Origin: Aeromicrobium piscarium | Lineage (GTDB): Bacteria > Actinomycetota > Actinomycetes > Propionibacteriales > Nocardioidaceae | Assembly: GCF_007421815.1 (NCBI RefSeq) | Contig: NZ_VLNT01000002.1 | Coordinates: 206,634 to 270,633, forward strand | Direction of reading: 5' to 3' | Length of the DNA: 64,000 nucleotides | Shown here: piece by piece, positions 28,723 to 36,674 of the stretch | Position numbering within the stretch: the stretch's first letter is position 1 | Layout of the letters: the number at the start of each line of letters is the position of its first letter | Position numbers and translations under genes: made by a program | The notes under the pieces: generated by a model | Databases searched by the model: none | What the model was told of the DNA's origin: nothing | The model's input: only the letters and a program-made list of their open reading frames with translations

Positions 28723-28923
28723 TCAAATGACGAATGCGAGCGCGATGCCGATGATGGCGAGCGCCTCGGCCAGGGCGAAGCCCAGGATCGCGATCGGCTG
28801 CAGACGCGACTGCGACTCGGGCTGACGGGCGACGCCGTTGATGTACGCGGCGAAGATCAGACCCACGGCGATGGCCGGGCCGATGGTCGCCAGGCCGTAG
28901 CCAATCATGTTAAGGGAGCCCAC
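28723..28923 (-). CDS. atpE: ATP synthase subunit c
   Basis: The 66-residue proteolipid that forms the proton-driven ring. Two helices: [20 protein letters not shown] and [20 protein letters not shown], joined by the polar loop ARQPES. The proton-carrying carboxylate is the Glu of FALAEAL, indicating a H+ type ring. GTG start at 28923 with AAAGGAA upstream. Confidence 0.96.
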   Translation of the reverse strand: MGSLNMIGYGLATIGPAIAVGLIFAAYINGVARQPESQSRLQPIAILGFALAEALAIIGIALAFVI

Positions 28924-29040
28924 GGGCTTTTCCTTTCGTCGTGACGCACCAAGCGTCTCTTCTGGACCGGATCGGTCCGTTGTTCTCGGTCGTATTCAGT
29001 TGTGCCGTCCCGGGTTTCCCCGAGACGAAGCCAGATGAGC

Positions 29041-29832
29041 TCAGTGCTCGTCAGCGAGCGACTCGCCCAGGTAGGTGGCGGCGAGCAGCGTGAAGACATA
29101 GGCCTGGAGGAACATGATCAGCAGCTCCAGGACGGTGACGGCCCCGAACATGACGGCCGACAGGATGCCCGCGAAGCCGTTGATGAGGCTCTGCGACTCG
29201 AAGAGCAGGTACTCCGCGCCGAAGGCGAACAGCATGAGCAGCAGGTGGCCGGCGAACATATTGGCGAACAGACGCAGCGAGAGCGTCGCGGGGCGCACGA
29301 GGATATTGGAGAGGAACTCCAGCGGGATGATGATGATCAGCACCGGGCCCTTGACGCCGCTGGGGATCGTGACGTGCTTGAGGTAGCCACCGAAGCCGTG
29401 CTTGCCGATGCCGACGCCGATGTAGAGGATCCAGACCAGCAGCGCGAGGGCGAGCGGGAAGCCGAAGTGCGCCATCGGGGGGTACTGGACGACCGGGATC
29501 AGGCCGAAGTAGTTGTTGACCGCGATGAACAGGAAGAGGCTGAACAAGAAGGGCACGAACTTCATGAACTTCTCGGAGCCGATCGCGTCGCGGGCGATGC
29601 CATTGCGCACGAAGCCGTAGACGGCCTCCCCCGCATACTGCAAGCGCCCGGGCACAACGGCGGCCGGGCGCGCAGCGAAATAGCTGAAGGCGAAGACGAG
29701 GACCGCCGCGAGCACCACGAGCATCATGGGCTTCGTGACCTCGCCGAAGACCGGCGGCAACTGGAAGTCGGCTGGGCCGGGCGGCTGGAATCCATTGCCT
29801 CCGGCAGTGCTGATCACGGTCGCGATCGTCAA
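29041..29832 (-). CDS. atpB: ATP synthase subunit a
   Basis: The 263-residue membrane subunit forming the proton half channels. The essential Arg lies in LSLRLFANMFAGHLLLML; other family features are FLFIAVNNYFGLIPVVQYPP and the C-terminal QAYVFTLLAATYLGESLADE. The start is TTG at 29832 with AAGGA nine bases upstream, since no ATG or GTG is suitably placed. A gap of about 120 bases separates it from atpE. Confidence 0.94.
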   Translation of the reverse strand: MTIATVISTAGGNGFQPPGPADFQLPPVFGEVTKPMMLVVLAAVLVFAFSYFAARPAAVVPGRLQYAGEAVYGFVRNGIARDAIGSEKFMKFVPFLFSLFLFIAVNNYFGLIPVVQYPPMAHFGFPLALALLVWILYIGVGIGKHGFGGYLKHVTIPSGVKGPVLIIIIPLEFLSNILVRPATLSLRLFANMFAGHLLLMLFAFGAEYLLFESQSLINGFAGILSAVMFGAVTVLELLIMFLQAYVFTLLAATYLGESLADEH

Positions 29833-29910
29833 GTCGTCATTCCTTCATGTGGCGCGGTCGGGTGCTGAACCGCCTGGGCGTGCGTCACGATGCAGTGCTC
29901 GGGAAATCCG

Positions 29911-30354
29911 TCACTTGCTCGTACCTAAGCTATCAGGGCCCTTGTCCTCGTCGTCAGGCAGGTCGAACATCGGAATCCTGGCGCGAGTCGCATCGACGGT
30001 GCTCACGGCCATCCAGACGAGCGTCACGACGATGACGGTGCCCGCGACCGCCGCACGGTGCAGGGGGCCCGCGGGCTCGGCGAACCGGTCCACGACCACG
30101 AAGAAGGCCAGCAGCGCGACGACCTTGGTGAAGTAGAACAGCATGGCGGTCGCCAGCGAGGCATGTGGCAGCACCGCGACGATCGGACCGAGGAAGGCCT
30201 TCGTCGAGCCGAAGAACACGATCACCAGAGCTCCGCCGACCGCCGCGCTGCCGGCCCCGGATGCTCCGTACTCGGCTGCGGCCACGGCGGCACAGACGAC
30301 GATGGCGATGAACGCGGCGGCACCGGTGAAACGCCGGGGCTGCCTCACTTCCAT
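29911..30354 (-). CDS. AtpI-like membrane protein
   Basis: A 147-residue protein with four membrane helices (FTGAAAFIAIVVCAAVAAA; SAAVGGALVIVFFGSTKAFL; LATAMLFYFTKVVALLAFFV; AAVAGTVIVVTLVWMAV). The position directly before atpB and the four-helix layout match subunit I (AtpI), which assists assembly of the c ring in other bacteria. Sequence similarity is low and the C-terminus FDLPDDEDKGPDSLG is acidic. Its start overlaps the end of the wecA-like gene by about ten bases. Confidence 0.75.
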   Translation of the reverse strand: MEVRQPRRFTGAAAFIAIVVCAAVAAAEYGASGAGSAAVGGALVIVFFGSTKAFLGPIVAVLPHASLATAMLFYFTKVVALLAFFVVVDRFAEPAGPLHRAAVAGTVIVVTLVWMAVSTVDATRARIPMFDLPDDEDKGPDSLGTSK

Positions 30355-31466
30355 ACGCGCTCCTCGATTCGGGGCAGGAGAAGCATGGCCGCGGCCGTCA
30401 GAGCGGCGAGCACCCCGAACACCACCACGAGCTGCCAGCCGCTGAAGAGGCTGACGATGACGACGCCGAAGGCGACGAGCGCGGCGGACGCGTACATCAA
30501 CAGGACGGCGCGGCGATGTGAGTGGCCGATCTCGAGCAGCCGATGATGCAGGTGCATCTTGTCCGGGGCCCAGGGCGACTGACCGGCGCGCGTCCGGCGC
30601 ACGACGGCGAGCACCATGTCGAGGAAGGGGATGAGCAGGATCGCGAACGGCAGGATGAGCGGCAGGTAGGCGGCCAGGAAGCTCGCGTCCGCTCCCCCGA
30701 TGCCCTCGGAGATGCTGGTGGCCGGGAACTGTCCGGTCAGGCTGATCGCCGAGCAGGCGAGCACGAAGCCGATCAGCATCGATCCGGAGTCGCCGATGAA
30801 CATCTTGGCCGGGAAGAAGTTGTGCGGGAGGATCCCGAGACAGGCACCTGCCAGCCCGGCGGTCAGCAGCGCCGACGACATCGCGCGGGACTCGCCGTTC
30901 TCGACCGCCAGCACGAAGGCGTACAGGAAGAACGCGATCGCGCCGATGCCGACGATTCCCGCCGCCAGACCGTCGAGACCGTCCACGAAGTTGACGGCGT
31001 TGACCGTGGCGACGATGACGAAGACGGTCAGGATCATCGCCTGGATCTGATCGAGCCCGAAGTAGGTGCCCGGCAGCGGCAGATAGATGAACTGGACGCC
31101 CATCGCCACGACGACGACTCCGGCGAAGACCTGCCCGGCCAGCTTGCTCAGGGCGTCGAGCTCGAAGACATCGTCGATGATCCCGACCGCGCAGATGATC
31201 GCCCCGCCGATCAGCACGGCGCGTGCGTCCTCGAAGACGGTCGTCCCCGCTCGCGACAGGAACGGCAGCTGCGTGGCGACCACGAAGGCGGCGATGAGTC
31301 CGAGCAGCATGGCCGGTCCGCCGAAGTACGGCATCGGCACCGCGTGCACGTCACGGTCGCGTACCTTGGCGACGGCCCCGAGCGAGTGCGCCGACTGACG
31401 CGCCACCGACGCGAGCAGATAGGTGACCGCGAGGGCGATGCCGAACACGACGAGGTATTCGCGCAC
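30345..31466 (-). CDS. wecA: Undecaprenyl-phosphate N-acetylhexosamine-1-phosphate transferase
   Basis: A 373-residue polyprenyl-phosphate glycosyl-1-phosphate transferase of the MraY/WecA/TagO family, starting cell-wall polysaccharide or linker synthesis on the inner membrane face. About eleven helices; catalytic motifs are GIIDDVFELD (Asp pair), NAVNFVDGLDGLAAG, and the cytoplasmic DKMHLHHRLLEIGHSHR loop that distinguishes WecA/TagO from MraY. GTG start overlapping the tsaC stop (TAGTG). Counterpart of Rv1302, whose M. tuberculosis enzyme starts arabinogalactan linkage. Confidence 0.9.
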   Translation of the reverse strand: MREYLVVFGIALAVTYLLASVARQSAHSLGAVAKVRDRDVHAVPMPYFGGPAMLLGLIAAFVVATQLPFLSRAGTTVFEDARAVLIGGAIICAVGIIDDVFELDALSKLAGQVFAGVVVVAMGVQFIYLPLPGTYFGLDQIQAMILTVFVIVATVNAVNFVDGLDGLAAGIVGIGAIAFFLYAFVLAVENGESRAMSSALLTAGLAGACLGILPHNFFPAKMFIGDSGSMLIGFVLACSAISLTGQFPATSISEGIGGADASFLAAYLPLILPFAILLIPFLDMVLAVVRRTRAGQSPWAPDKMHLHHRLLEIGHSHRRAVLLMYASAALVAFGVVIVSLFSGWQLVVVFGVLAALTAAAMLLLPRIEERVWK

Positions 31467-32113
31467 TAGGGAGCGTCCTGCGCGGGCTCGATGGTGTTGT
31501 TGAAGGCGTGGAGCGTCTCCAGCGCCACCGCGCCATGGCGCAGCACACGCGGACTCGAGCCGGTGGCGTCGAGGATCGTGGAGGGCACCGCGTCGGCCGT
31601 CGACCCCCCGTCGAGGTAGACCGTCACGTTGTCGCCGAGCATCTCCTCCGCCTCGCCGACCGTCGTGGCGGGAGGCTCCCCCGTGCGATTCGCGCTGCTC
31701 ACCGCGAGAGGGCCGGTGACATCGAGCAGTCGCCGGGTCCGTTCATCGGCGGGGACGCGCACGGCGACCGTCCCGTGCGTCTCTCCGAGATCCCACGTGA
31801 GCGAGGGCTGGGCCTGCAGGACGACGGTCAAGGCGCCCGGCCACACCTCGCCCAGCAGGCGGCGCAACCATCCCGGGACATCCGCGACGAGTGCATCGAG
31901 GGTCTCGGGACGGCCGATCAGGACCGGAGGGGGCTGACTTCGCGTTCGGCCCTTGGCGTCGAGCAGACGGCGCACAGCGGTGGGCGAGAAGGCATCGGCC
32001 CCCACGCCGTACACCGTGTCGGTCGGCACCACGATCAGCTGTCCGGCGCGAACGGCCTGACTGGCCGCCGCGATGCCGCCTTCGAGATCGGTGGTGAGGT
32101 CGCGCGTCGTCAC
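31466..32113 (-). CDS. tsaC: L-threonylcarbamoyladenylate synthase (Sua5/YrdC)
   Basis: A 215-residue enzyme making threonylcarbamoyl-AMP from threonine, bicarbonate and ATP for the t6A modification of tRNA. YrdC-fold signatures: VPTDTVYGVGADAF, RSQPPPVLIGRPE, WPGALTVVLQA, TVAVRVPADE and VSSANRTGEPPATTV. It lacks the extra Sua5 C-terminal domain. GTG at 32113 is set by TACGCT 7 bases upstream; an ATG-less extension to 32149 is not needed. Begins the operon that leads into wecA and the ATP synthase genes. Confidence 0.92.
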   Translation of the reverse strand: MTTRDLTTDLEGGIAAASQAVRAGQLIVVPTDTVYGVGADAFSPTAVRRLLDAKGRTRSQPPPVLIGRPETLDALVADVPGWLRRLLGEVWPGALTVVLQAQPSLTWDLGETHGTVAVRVPADERTRRLLDVTGPLAVSSANRTGEPPATTVGEAEEMLGDNVTVYLDGGSTADAVPSTILDATGSSPRVLRHGAVALETLHAFNNTIEPAQDAP

Positions 32114-32120
32114 GCCCGCC

Positions 32121-32126
32121 AGCGTA
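32121..32126 (-). promoter_or_regulatory. Leaderless -10 box (TACGCT) of tsaC
   Basis: Seven bases before GTG 32113; this may be the main promoter of the tsaC-wecA-atp run. Confidence 0.55.
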
Positions 32127-32185
32127 GCCGCCGCTTCCCGGCCACCCACCGCGCCCTCGTGCGTCAGCGCCGGCGCCCGGAGACC

Positions 32186-32297
32186 GATGATGATGTGTTG
32201 CGGTCGCTATGGCAGCCGCAACGCATCGTCGTCCGTCCGGGCGCGCACGAAAGTTGATGCACCGGGGTCGCCCTGGCGACCGCTACGCATCATCATC
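32186..32297. repeat. Family E nested inverted repeat
   Basis: A 112-base element with terminal arms (32186-32207 and 32276-32297) matching at 20 of 22 positions; the arm reads GATGATGATGNGTNGCGGTC. Inside lies a further partial copy (CCGCAACGCATCGTCGTC). It starts within the stop codon region of the VTT-like gene and precedes the tsaC promoter. Confidence 0.75.
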
Positions 32298-32793
32298 AGT
32301 GCGCGGCGTAGGCGATCGGGAGCGCCACCATCGCGAAGCGCGCCAGTCGGCCGACGAACACCGCCACACTGAACAGCACGATGTTCTGCCGGGCGACACC
32401 GGCCATCACCGCGACGATGAACAGCGGCGGTATCCCGAAGATGGCAGCGGCCAGGATGGTCAAGGGGCCGAGGCGCGGGTCCCCGAGCCAGGTGAGGAGC
32501 AGGTCACCGGTCTGCCGAATCCACAGCCGGATCCGCGATGTCGGCGGCGGGAGGCTGTCACGGGACTGGGCCTTGCCCACGCCGAGCTTCTGCGAACCAC
32601 CGCGGGCGAGGACGAAGAGCACGACCTTGCCGGCCACGGTGCCGAGCGCCATGGCGATCACCGCGAGCACCGTGGTGCTGGGCTGGGCCGCCGCGGCGAC
32701 GACACCGACGTAGAGCTCGGAATTGAAGATCGGGATGATCGAGGACAGCACACCGAAACCGAGTGCGCTGATCACCGTCAGCAGATCATTCAC
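32296..32793 (-). CDS. YqaA/VTT-like integral membrane protein
   Basis: A 165-residue protein with about four to five helices (ISALGFGVLSSIIPIFNSEL; TVLAVIAMALGTVAGKVVLF; PLTILAAAIFGIPPLFIVAV; GRLARFAMVALPIA). The pattern G-VAGK-V-F-LAR and F-GRLARF is that of YqaA/DedA-related VTT proteins, which are thought to move lipids or membrane potential-dependent substrates. GTG start. It lies 36 bases behind a CDP-alcohol phosphatidyltransferase gene, so a lipid role is plausible. The stop overlaps a repeat element. Confidence 0.7.
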   Translation of the reverse strand: MNDLLTVISALGFGVLSSIIPIFNSELYVGVVAAAAQPSTTVLAVIAMALGTVAGKVVLFVLARGGSQKLGVGKAQSRDSLPPPTSRIRLWIRQTGDLLLTWLGDPRLGPLTILAAAIFGIPPLFIVAVMAGVARQNIVLFSVAVFVGRLARFAMVALPIAYAAH

Positions 32794-32829
32794 ACTCGGC
32801 CCTCCGAAGGCCGCAGACCGGCGTGGCCG

Positions 32830-33417
32830 TCACGCCGCGATTTCCCGCGCCGATGCCAGTCTCGCCACCCGCACTGCGCTGGCGATCTTGACGGCAATCT
32901 GTGCCAACACGATGATCAGCGCCACCCACAGGTTGCCGATGACGACGGCCACGACGATGCCGACATTGTTGAGCGCCTTGGCCGGATGCGACCAGTTGTA
33001 CCGGAAGACCTTCTGATCCACCTGCGCGAAGTAGTTGGGGCTCACCAGGGGCCACAGTAGGAAGGACAGCGAGAGCACATTGTCGACCACCATGAAATTG
33101 AGCAGGAAGATGGCGATCGGCACCACCAGGTGCGGCTGCTCGAGGATCAGGCCGCACGCGAGGAGGGCGGTGCACAGACGGTCGCTGCAGATGTCGAACA
33201 CGGCACCGGCACGCGTCTCCTGGTCCAGGATACGGGCGAGCAGGCCGTCGAGGCTGTCCCCCAGCCAGTAGGTGAGATAGCCGGCGATGAGCCACGGCAC
33301 CCGGTCATCGGCGCTGAGCGCCACGAGCGCCAGCGCGGTCGCGGCAACCGTCCGCACGATCGTGACGAGGTTCGGAACCGTGCGAAACGGGCCCGGACCG
33401 GGCAGGTGCGTACTCAC
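32830..33417 (-). CDS. CDP-alcohol phosphatidyltransferase
   Basis: A 195-residue membrane enzyme that transfers a phosphatidyl group from CDP-diacylglycerol to an alcohol. The complete family motif D-x2-DG-x2-AR-x8-G-x3-D-x3-D is present: GDSLDGLLARILDQETRAG, then VFDICSDR. Six helices are predicted. The acceptor (glycerol-3-phosphate, inositol phosphate or other) cannot be told. GTG 33417 is chosen because TAGGGT lies 6 bases upstream; the in-frame TTG at 33421-33423 would touch the -10 box. Confidence 0.88.
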   Translation of the reverse strand: MSTHLPGPGPFRTVPNLVTIVRTVAATALALVALSADDRVPWLIAGYLTYWLGDSLDGLLARILDQETRAGAVFDICSDRLCTALLACGLILEQPHLVVPIAIFLLNFMVVDNVLSLSFLLWPLVSPNYFAQVDQKVFRYNWSHPAKALNNVGIVVAVVIGNLWVALIIVLAQIAVKIASAVRVARLASAREIAA

Positions 33418-33423
33418 GGTCAA

Positions 33424-33429
33424 ACCCTA
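33424..33429 (-). promoter_or_regulatory. Leaderless -10 box (TAGGGT)
   Basis: Spacing of 6 bases to GTG 33417 decides the start against the TTG immediately downstream of the box. Confidence 0.6.
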
Positions 33430-33466
33430 CGATGCCGCAGAGAACGACCGTGGACGGGTGCCGCAG

Positions 33467-34306
33467 TCACCGAAGCTGTGGCTTGCGGGCTGTCAGGAAT
33501 CTCGGCCGTTCGGCGAGGTCACGATGATCCTGGACATCGGTCCACCGCCGCGCGAACACCTCCGGCGCGCTGACTGCCTGCGCGTCGGCGTGCTCCGCGC
33601 CGACCACTCCCCCGGGACGCAACAGACGCCAGGCGGTCTGTTCCAGCACCCGCATGGCGTCCAGGCCGTCCTCGCCGGACCAGAGCGCCAGCGACGGATC
33701 GTGGTCGCGGACCTCGGCCGCCACGCTCTCCCATGCCTCGAGGGGGATATAGGGCGGATTCGAGACGACGACGTCCACCTGCCCGGTGAGGTCCTCGAAG
33801 GCATCGGCCATATCGCCGTGACGCAGGTCCACGCCCGTGCCGTCGAGATTCCGCTGGGCCCAGCCGAACGCCCGTTCGTCGAGCTCGACGGCATGGACGC
33901 GGGCCTTCGGCACCTCGTGCACGAGCGACAGTGCGATCGCGCCCGAGCCGGTGCACAGGTCGACGACGACGGGATCGTCCCGAGTCGATGCCTGCTCGAC
34001 GGCCCAGCCGGCCAGCAGCTCGGTCTCGGGCCGCGGCACGAAGACGCCGGGTCCGACGTCCAGCTCGACATAGCGGAAGGCAGCCGACCCGGTGAGGTGC
34101 TGTAGCGGCACCCGTCGGCTGCGTGCCTCGACCAGCTCGCGATAGGAACGTCGTTGCACGTCGTCGAGGCGCGCGGACACGATCAGCAGCGCGCGCGGCA
34201 CACCGGTGACATAGGACATCAGCAGCTCGGCATCGGCCCGCGGGGACGCGACCCCGGCGGCCGCCAGCTCGCCCTCGGCCCGCTCGAGCTCTGCCCGCGT
34301 ACTCAT
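33467..34306 (-). CDS. prmC: Release factor glutamine methyltransferase
   Basis: A 279-residue SAM-dependent methyltransferase that N5-methylates the Gln of the GGQ motif in release factors. N-terminal helical domain ELERAEGELAAAGVASPRAD; SAM-binding VVVDLCTGSGAIALSLV (the usual G-x-G); catalytic NPPY in VVVSNPPYIPLEAWE; and VPRPETELLAGW. Follows prfA, its substrate, as is common. Here a 94-base gap with a family A repeat separates the two genes, which are usually tightly packed. Confidence 0.94.
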   Translation of the reverse strand: MSTRAELERAEGELAAAGVASPRADAELLMSYVTGVPRALLIVSARLDDVQRRSYRELVEARSRRVPLQHLTGSAAFRYVELDVGPGVFVPRPETELLAGWAVEQASTRDDPVVVDLCTGSGAIALSLVHEVPKARVHAVELDERAFGWAQRNLDGTGVDLRHGDMADAFEDLTGQVDVVVSNPPYIPLEAWESVAAEVRDHDPSLALWSGEDGLDAMRVLEQTAWRLLRPGGVVGAEHADAQAVSAPEVFARRWTDVQDHRDLAERPRFLTARKPQLR

Positions 34307-34316
34307 CGCTGTCCCA

Positions 34317-34394
34317 CCTGTACCGAGATGTGCTCGCCATGAGTCGACCGGAGCCCACTGGGGTTGACGAATGGGGAGCACATCTCGGTACAGG
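34317..34394. repeat. Family A inverted repeat, copy 2
   Basis: Arms 34317-34340 and about 34368-34394 share CCTGTACCGAGATGTGCTC and pair with one or two mismatches around a loop of about 27 bases. It starts six bases behind the prfA stop and ends about ten bases before prmC. Confidence 0.85.
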
Positions 34395-34400
34395 GTGCGT

Positions 34401-35465
34401 TCATGCGCGGTCCTCGAGGGAGGCGAGCCGTTCGGCGAGGTCGGCCTCGACCAAGGAGGCGATGACGCCGTCGAGTGCCCCGTCCATGACCTGGTCGAGG
34501 TTGTAGGACTTGTAGCCCGTGCGGTGGTCGGAGATGCGATTCTCCGGGAAGTTGTACGTGCGTACGCGCTCGGAGCGGTCGACGGTGCGAACCTGCGACT
34601 TGCGGACATCGGCGGCCTCCGCGTCCGCGGCAGCCTGCGCGGCATCCAGCAGCCGCGACCGCAGCACGCGCAATGCCTGCTCCTTGTTCTGCAGCTGGCT
34701 CTTCTCGTTCTGCATGCTCACGACGATGCCGGTCGGCAGGTGCGTGATCCGCACGGCCGAGTCGGTCGTGTTGACGCTCTGACCGCCGGGCCCGGAGCTG
34801 CGGAAGACGTCGATGCGCAGATCGTTGTCGTTGATCTCGACATCGATCTCCTCCGCCTCGGGCAGCACCAGCACACCGGCGGCAGACGTGTGGATGCGCC
34901 CCTGCGACTCGGTCACCGGCACCCGTTGGACCCGGTGCACGCCGCCCTCGAACTTCAGCTTGGCGTACGGCGCCTCGCCTGGATCGGGCGTGCCCTTCGC
35001 CTTCACCGCCATCGTCACCGACTTATAGCCGCCGAGGGCGGACTCGGTGGCATCGAGGATCTCGGTGCGCCATCCGTGCTGCTCGGCGAAACGGGTGTAC
35101 ATGCGCAGGAGGTCGCCGGCGAACAGGGCCGATTCCTCGCCGCCCTCGCCACCCTTGATCTCGACGATGATGTCCTTGCCATCGGAGGGATCGCGCGGGA
35201 CGAGCAGCTGCTGGAGCCGCTCAGCCAGCTGGTTCGCCTGCTGTTCCATCTCGTCGATCTCGTCGTCGAGGCCGAGTTCACGGGCGGCGCCGAGGTCGGC
35301 GGTCGCCTCCTGCCATGCGCGATAGGTGCGCACGATGGCACCGAGCTCGGCGTAGCGCTGCCCGAGCCGCTTGGCGCGGGCGGGGTCGCTGTGGACGGCA
35401 GGGTCGGCCATCGCCGTCTCCAGCTCGTGATGCTCACGAACGAGCTGATCGACCGCCTCGAACAC
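34401..35465 (-). CDS. prfA: Peptide chain release factor 1
   Basis: A 354-residue class I release factor for UAA and UAG. The GGQ motif is in [20 protein letters not shown] near residues 229-235; the stop-recognition region includes [23 protein letters not shown] start with GAGGAG six bases upstream. Downstream of rpmE and upstream of prmC on the minus strand. Confidence 0.96.
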   Translation of the reverse strand: MFEAVDQLVREHHELETAMADPAVHSDPARAKRLGQRYAELGAIVRTYRAWQEATADLGAARELGLDDEIDEMEQQANQLAERLQQLLVPRDPSDGKDIIVEIKGGEGGEESALFAGDLLRMYTRFAEQHGWRTEILDATESALGGYKSVTMAVKAKGTPDPGEAPYAKLKFEGGVHRVQRVPVTESQGRIHTSAAGVLVLPEAEEIDVEINDNDLRIDVFRSSGPGGQSVNTTDSAVRITHLPTGIVVSMQNEKSQLQNKEQALRVLRSRLLDAAQAAADAEAADVRKSQVRTVDRSERVRTYNFPENRISDHRTGYKSYNLDQVMDGALDGVIASLVEADLAERLASLEDRA

Positions 35466-35503
35466 ATCGACTCCTCACGTCACGACGGGTCTGGAAACAC
35501 CAG

Positions 35504-35534
35504 AACGCCGGCCCTGTCGTGCAGGACCGGCGTT
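35504..35534 (-). terminator. Terminator hairpin after rpmE
   Basis: AACGCCGGCCCTG (35504-35516) pairs with CAGGACCGGCGTT (35522-35534) with one mismatch, ten bases behind the rpmE stop. Confidence 0.75.
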
Positions 35535-35543
35535 CGGACGGAC

Positions 35544-35750
35544 TTACTTCTTGCCGTAACGCTTCTCGAAGCGCGCGACGCGTCCACCGGTGTCGAGGAT
35601 CTTCTGCTTGCCCGTGTAGAACGGGTGGCAGGCCGAGCAGACGTCGGCACGGATGTTGCCCTCGGTGGCGGTGCTGCGCGTGGTGAACGTGTTGCCGCAG
35701 GTGCAGGTGACCTGGGTCTCCACGTACTCGGGGTGGATGCCTTGCTTCAT
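35544..35750 (-). CDS. rpmE: Ribosomal protein bL31, zinc type
   Basis: A 68-residue large-subunit protein. It keeps the zinc ligands ([10 protein letters not shown] and [15 protein letters not shown]), so it is the C+ form rather than the zinc-free paralogue used in zinc limitation. ATG 35750 is preceded by GAGG. Located between rho/gpx and prfA. Confidence 0.96.
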   Translation of the reverse strand: MKQGIHPEYVETQVTCTCGNTFTTRSTATEGNIRADVCSACHPFYTGKQKILDTGGRVARFEKRYGKK

Positions 35751-35903
35751 GATGAGTCCTCTCTGCAGGTCGCTGGGTCGAGCCGCGGCGCGCCTCGTGA
35801 ACCAGAACCAAGGAACGATTCTGCCAGTTGCCCCCTTGTCAACGACACCCGGGGCGGCTTTGTTCCCCACCGGCGGCCAGGGGCCCCGACCTCCCCCGCC
35901 TGG

Positions 35904-35988
35904 GGCGGTGAGCTAGGCACGTCTCCCCGCGGGGGGCGGTGAGCTACGCACGTCTCAGAAGCGCGGAGAGGTGTCTCATCCACCGCTC
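35904..35988. repeat. Family B repeat, copy 3
   Basis: Two forward motifs (GGCGGTGAGCTAGGCACGTC at 35904 and GGCGGTGAGCTACGCACGTC at 35935) and one inverse copy (GAGAGGTGTCTCATCCACCG at 35966). Placed between the stop of glutathione peroxidase and the rpmE promoter region. Confidence 0.85.
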
Positions 35989-36023
35989 ATGATCGAGAAC
36001 GGACGCCTCAGCACCGCCCGCGG

Positions 36024-36500
36024 TCAGAGCAGCTTCTCGATATCCGGCGCGATCGACTCGGGCTTGGTCTGCGGCGCGTAACGCTTGACCACCTCGCCCT
36101 CGCGATTGACCAGGAACTTGGTGAAGTTCCACTTGATGGCACCCCCGAGCACACCGGACTTCTCGTCCTTGAGCCACCCGTAGAGCGGATGCGCGTCCTC
36201 ACCGTTGACATCGATCTTGGCGAACATCGGGAACTGGACGCCGAAGCTGGACTCGCAGAAGGTGGCGATCTCGTCCTCCGTGCCGGGCTCCTGGTGGCCG
36301 AACTGGTCGCAGGGGAAGCCCAGCACGACGAATCCTCGCTCGCGGTAGGTCTCGTACAGCTCTTCCAGTCCGGCGTATTGCGGCGTGAAGCCGCACTGCG
36401 AGGCGGTATTGACCACGAGCGCGACCTGGCCTCGGTAGTCCGCGAGCTGGCGCTCGGCGCCGTCGATCCCCGTCGCCGTGAAGTCATAGGCAGTCGTCAT
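36024..36500 (-). CDS. Glutathione peroxidase-like thiol peroxidase
   Basis: A 158-residue enzyme reducing hydroperoxides, probably with thioredoxin or mycothiol-linked reductants as glutathione is usually absent in actinobacteria. Catalytic Cys36 in NTASQCGFTPQY replaces selenocysteine; Gln in GFPCDQFGHQEPG and Trp in IKWNFTKFLV complete the triad, and Cys in FPCDQ may be the resolving residue. Leaderless ATG 36500 with TAACCT 7 bases upstream. It interrupts the usual rho-rpmE neighbourhood and is bracketed by family B and C repeats. Confidence 0.93.
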   Translation of the reverse strand: MTTAYDFTATGIDGAERQLADYRGQVALVVNTASQCGFTPQYAGLEELYETYRERGFVVLGFPCDQFGHQEPGTEDEIATFCESSFGVQFPMFAKIDVNGEDAHPLYGWLKDEKSGVLGGAIKWNFTKFLVNREGEVVKRYAPQTKPESIAPDIEKLL

Positions 36501-36507
36501 GGGGCCC

Positions 36508-36513
36508 AGGTTA
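36508..36513 (-). promoter_or_regulatory. Leaderless -10 box (TAACCT)
   Basis: Seven bases before the peroxidase ATG at 36500. Confidence 0.55.
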
Positions 36514-36528
36514 CTGTCCCCTCCCCGC

Positions 36529-36612
36529 CGCGGTGCCTCATCAACCCCATCCGGAGTCGATGAGGTTGCAGGGCTACCGCGCCCGAGGACGAAGGGTTGA
36601 CCAGCTACCGCC
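36529..36612. repeat. Family C inverted repeat, copy 2
   Basis: A forward arm ending CATCAACCCCATC (to 36551) and two inverse arms (GATGAGGTTGCAGGGCTACC at 36559 and GGGTTGACCAGCTACCGCC ending 36612). Layout of one forward and two inverse arms is the same as in copy 1 at 12.5 kb. Confidence 0.85.
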
Positions 36613-36630
36613 ACGGGGCGGGAGATGACC

Positions 36631-36663
36631 GAAGGGCCGCACCCGTACTGGGTGCGGCCCTTC
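36631..36663 (-). terminator. Terminator hairpin after rho
   Basis: A perfect 14-bp stem (GAAGGGCCGCACCC with its complement at 36650-36663) around GTACT, 12 bases behind the rho stop. Confidence 0.85.
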
Positions 36664-36674
36664 GATGAGGACGA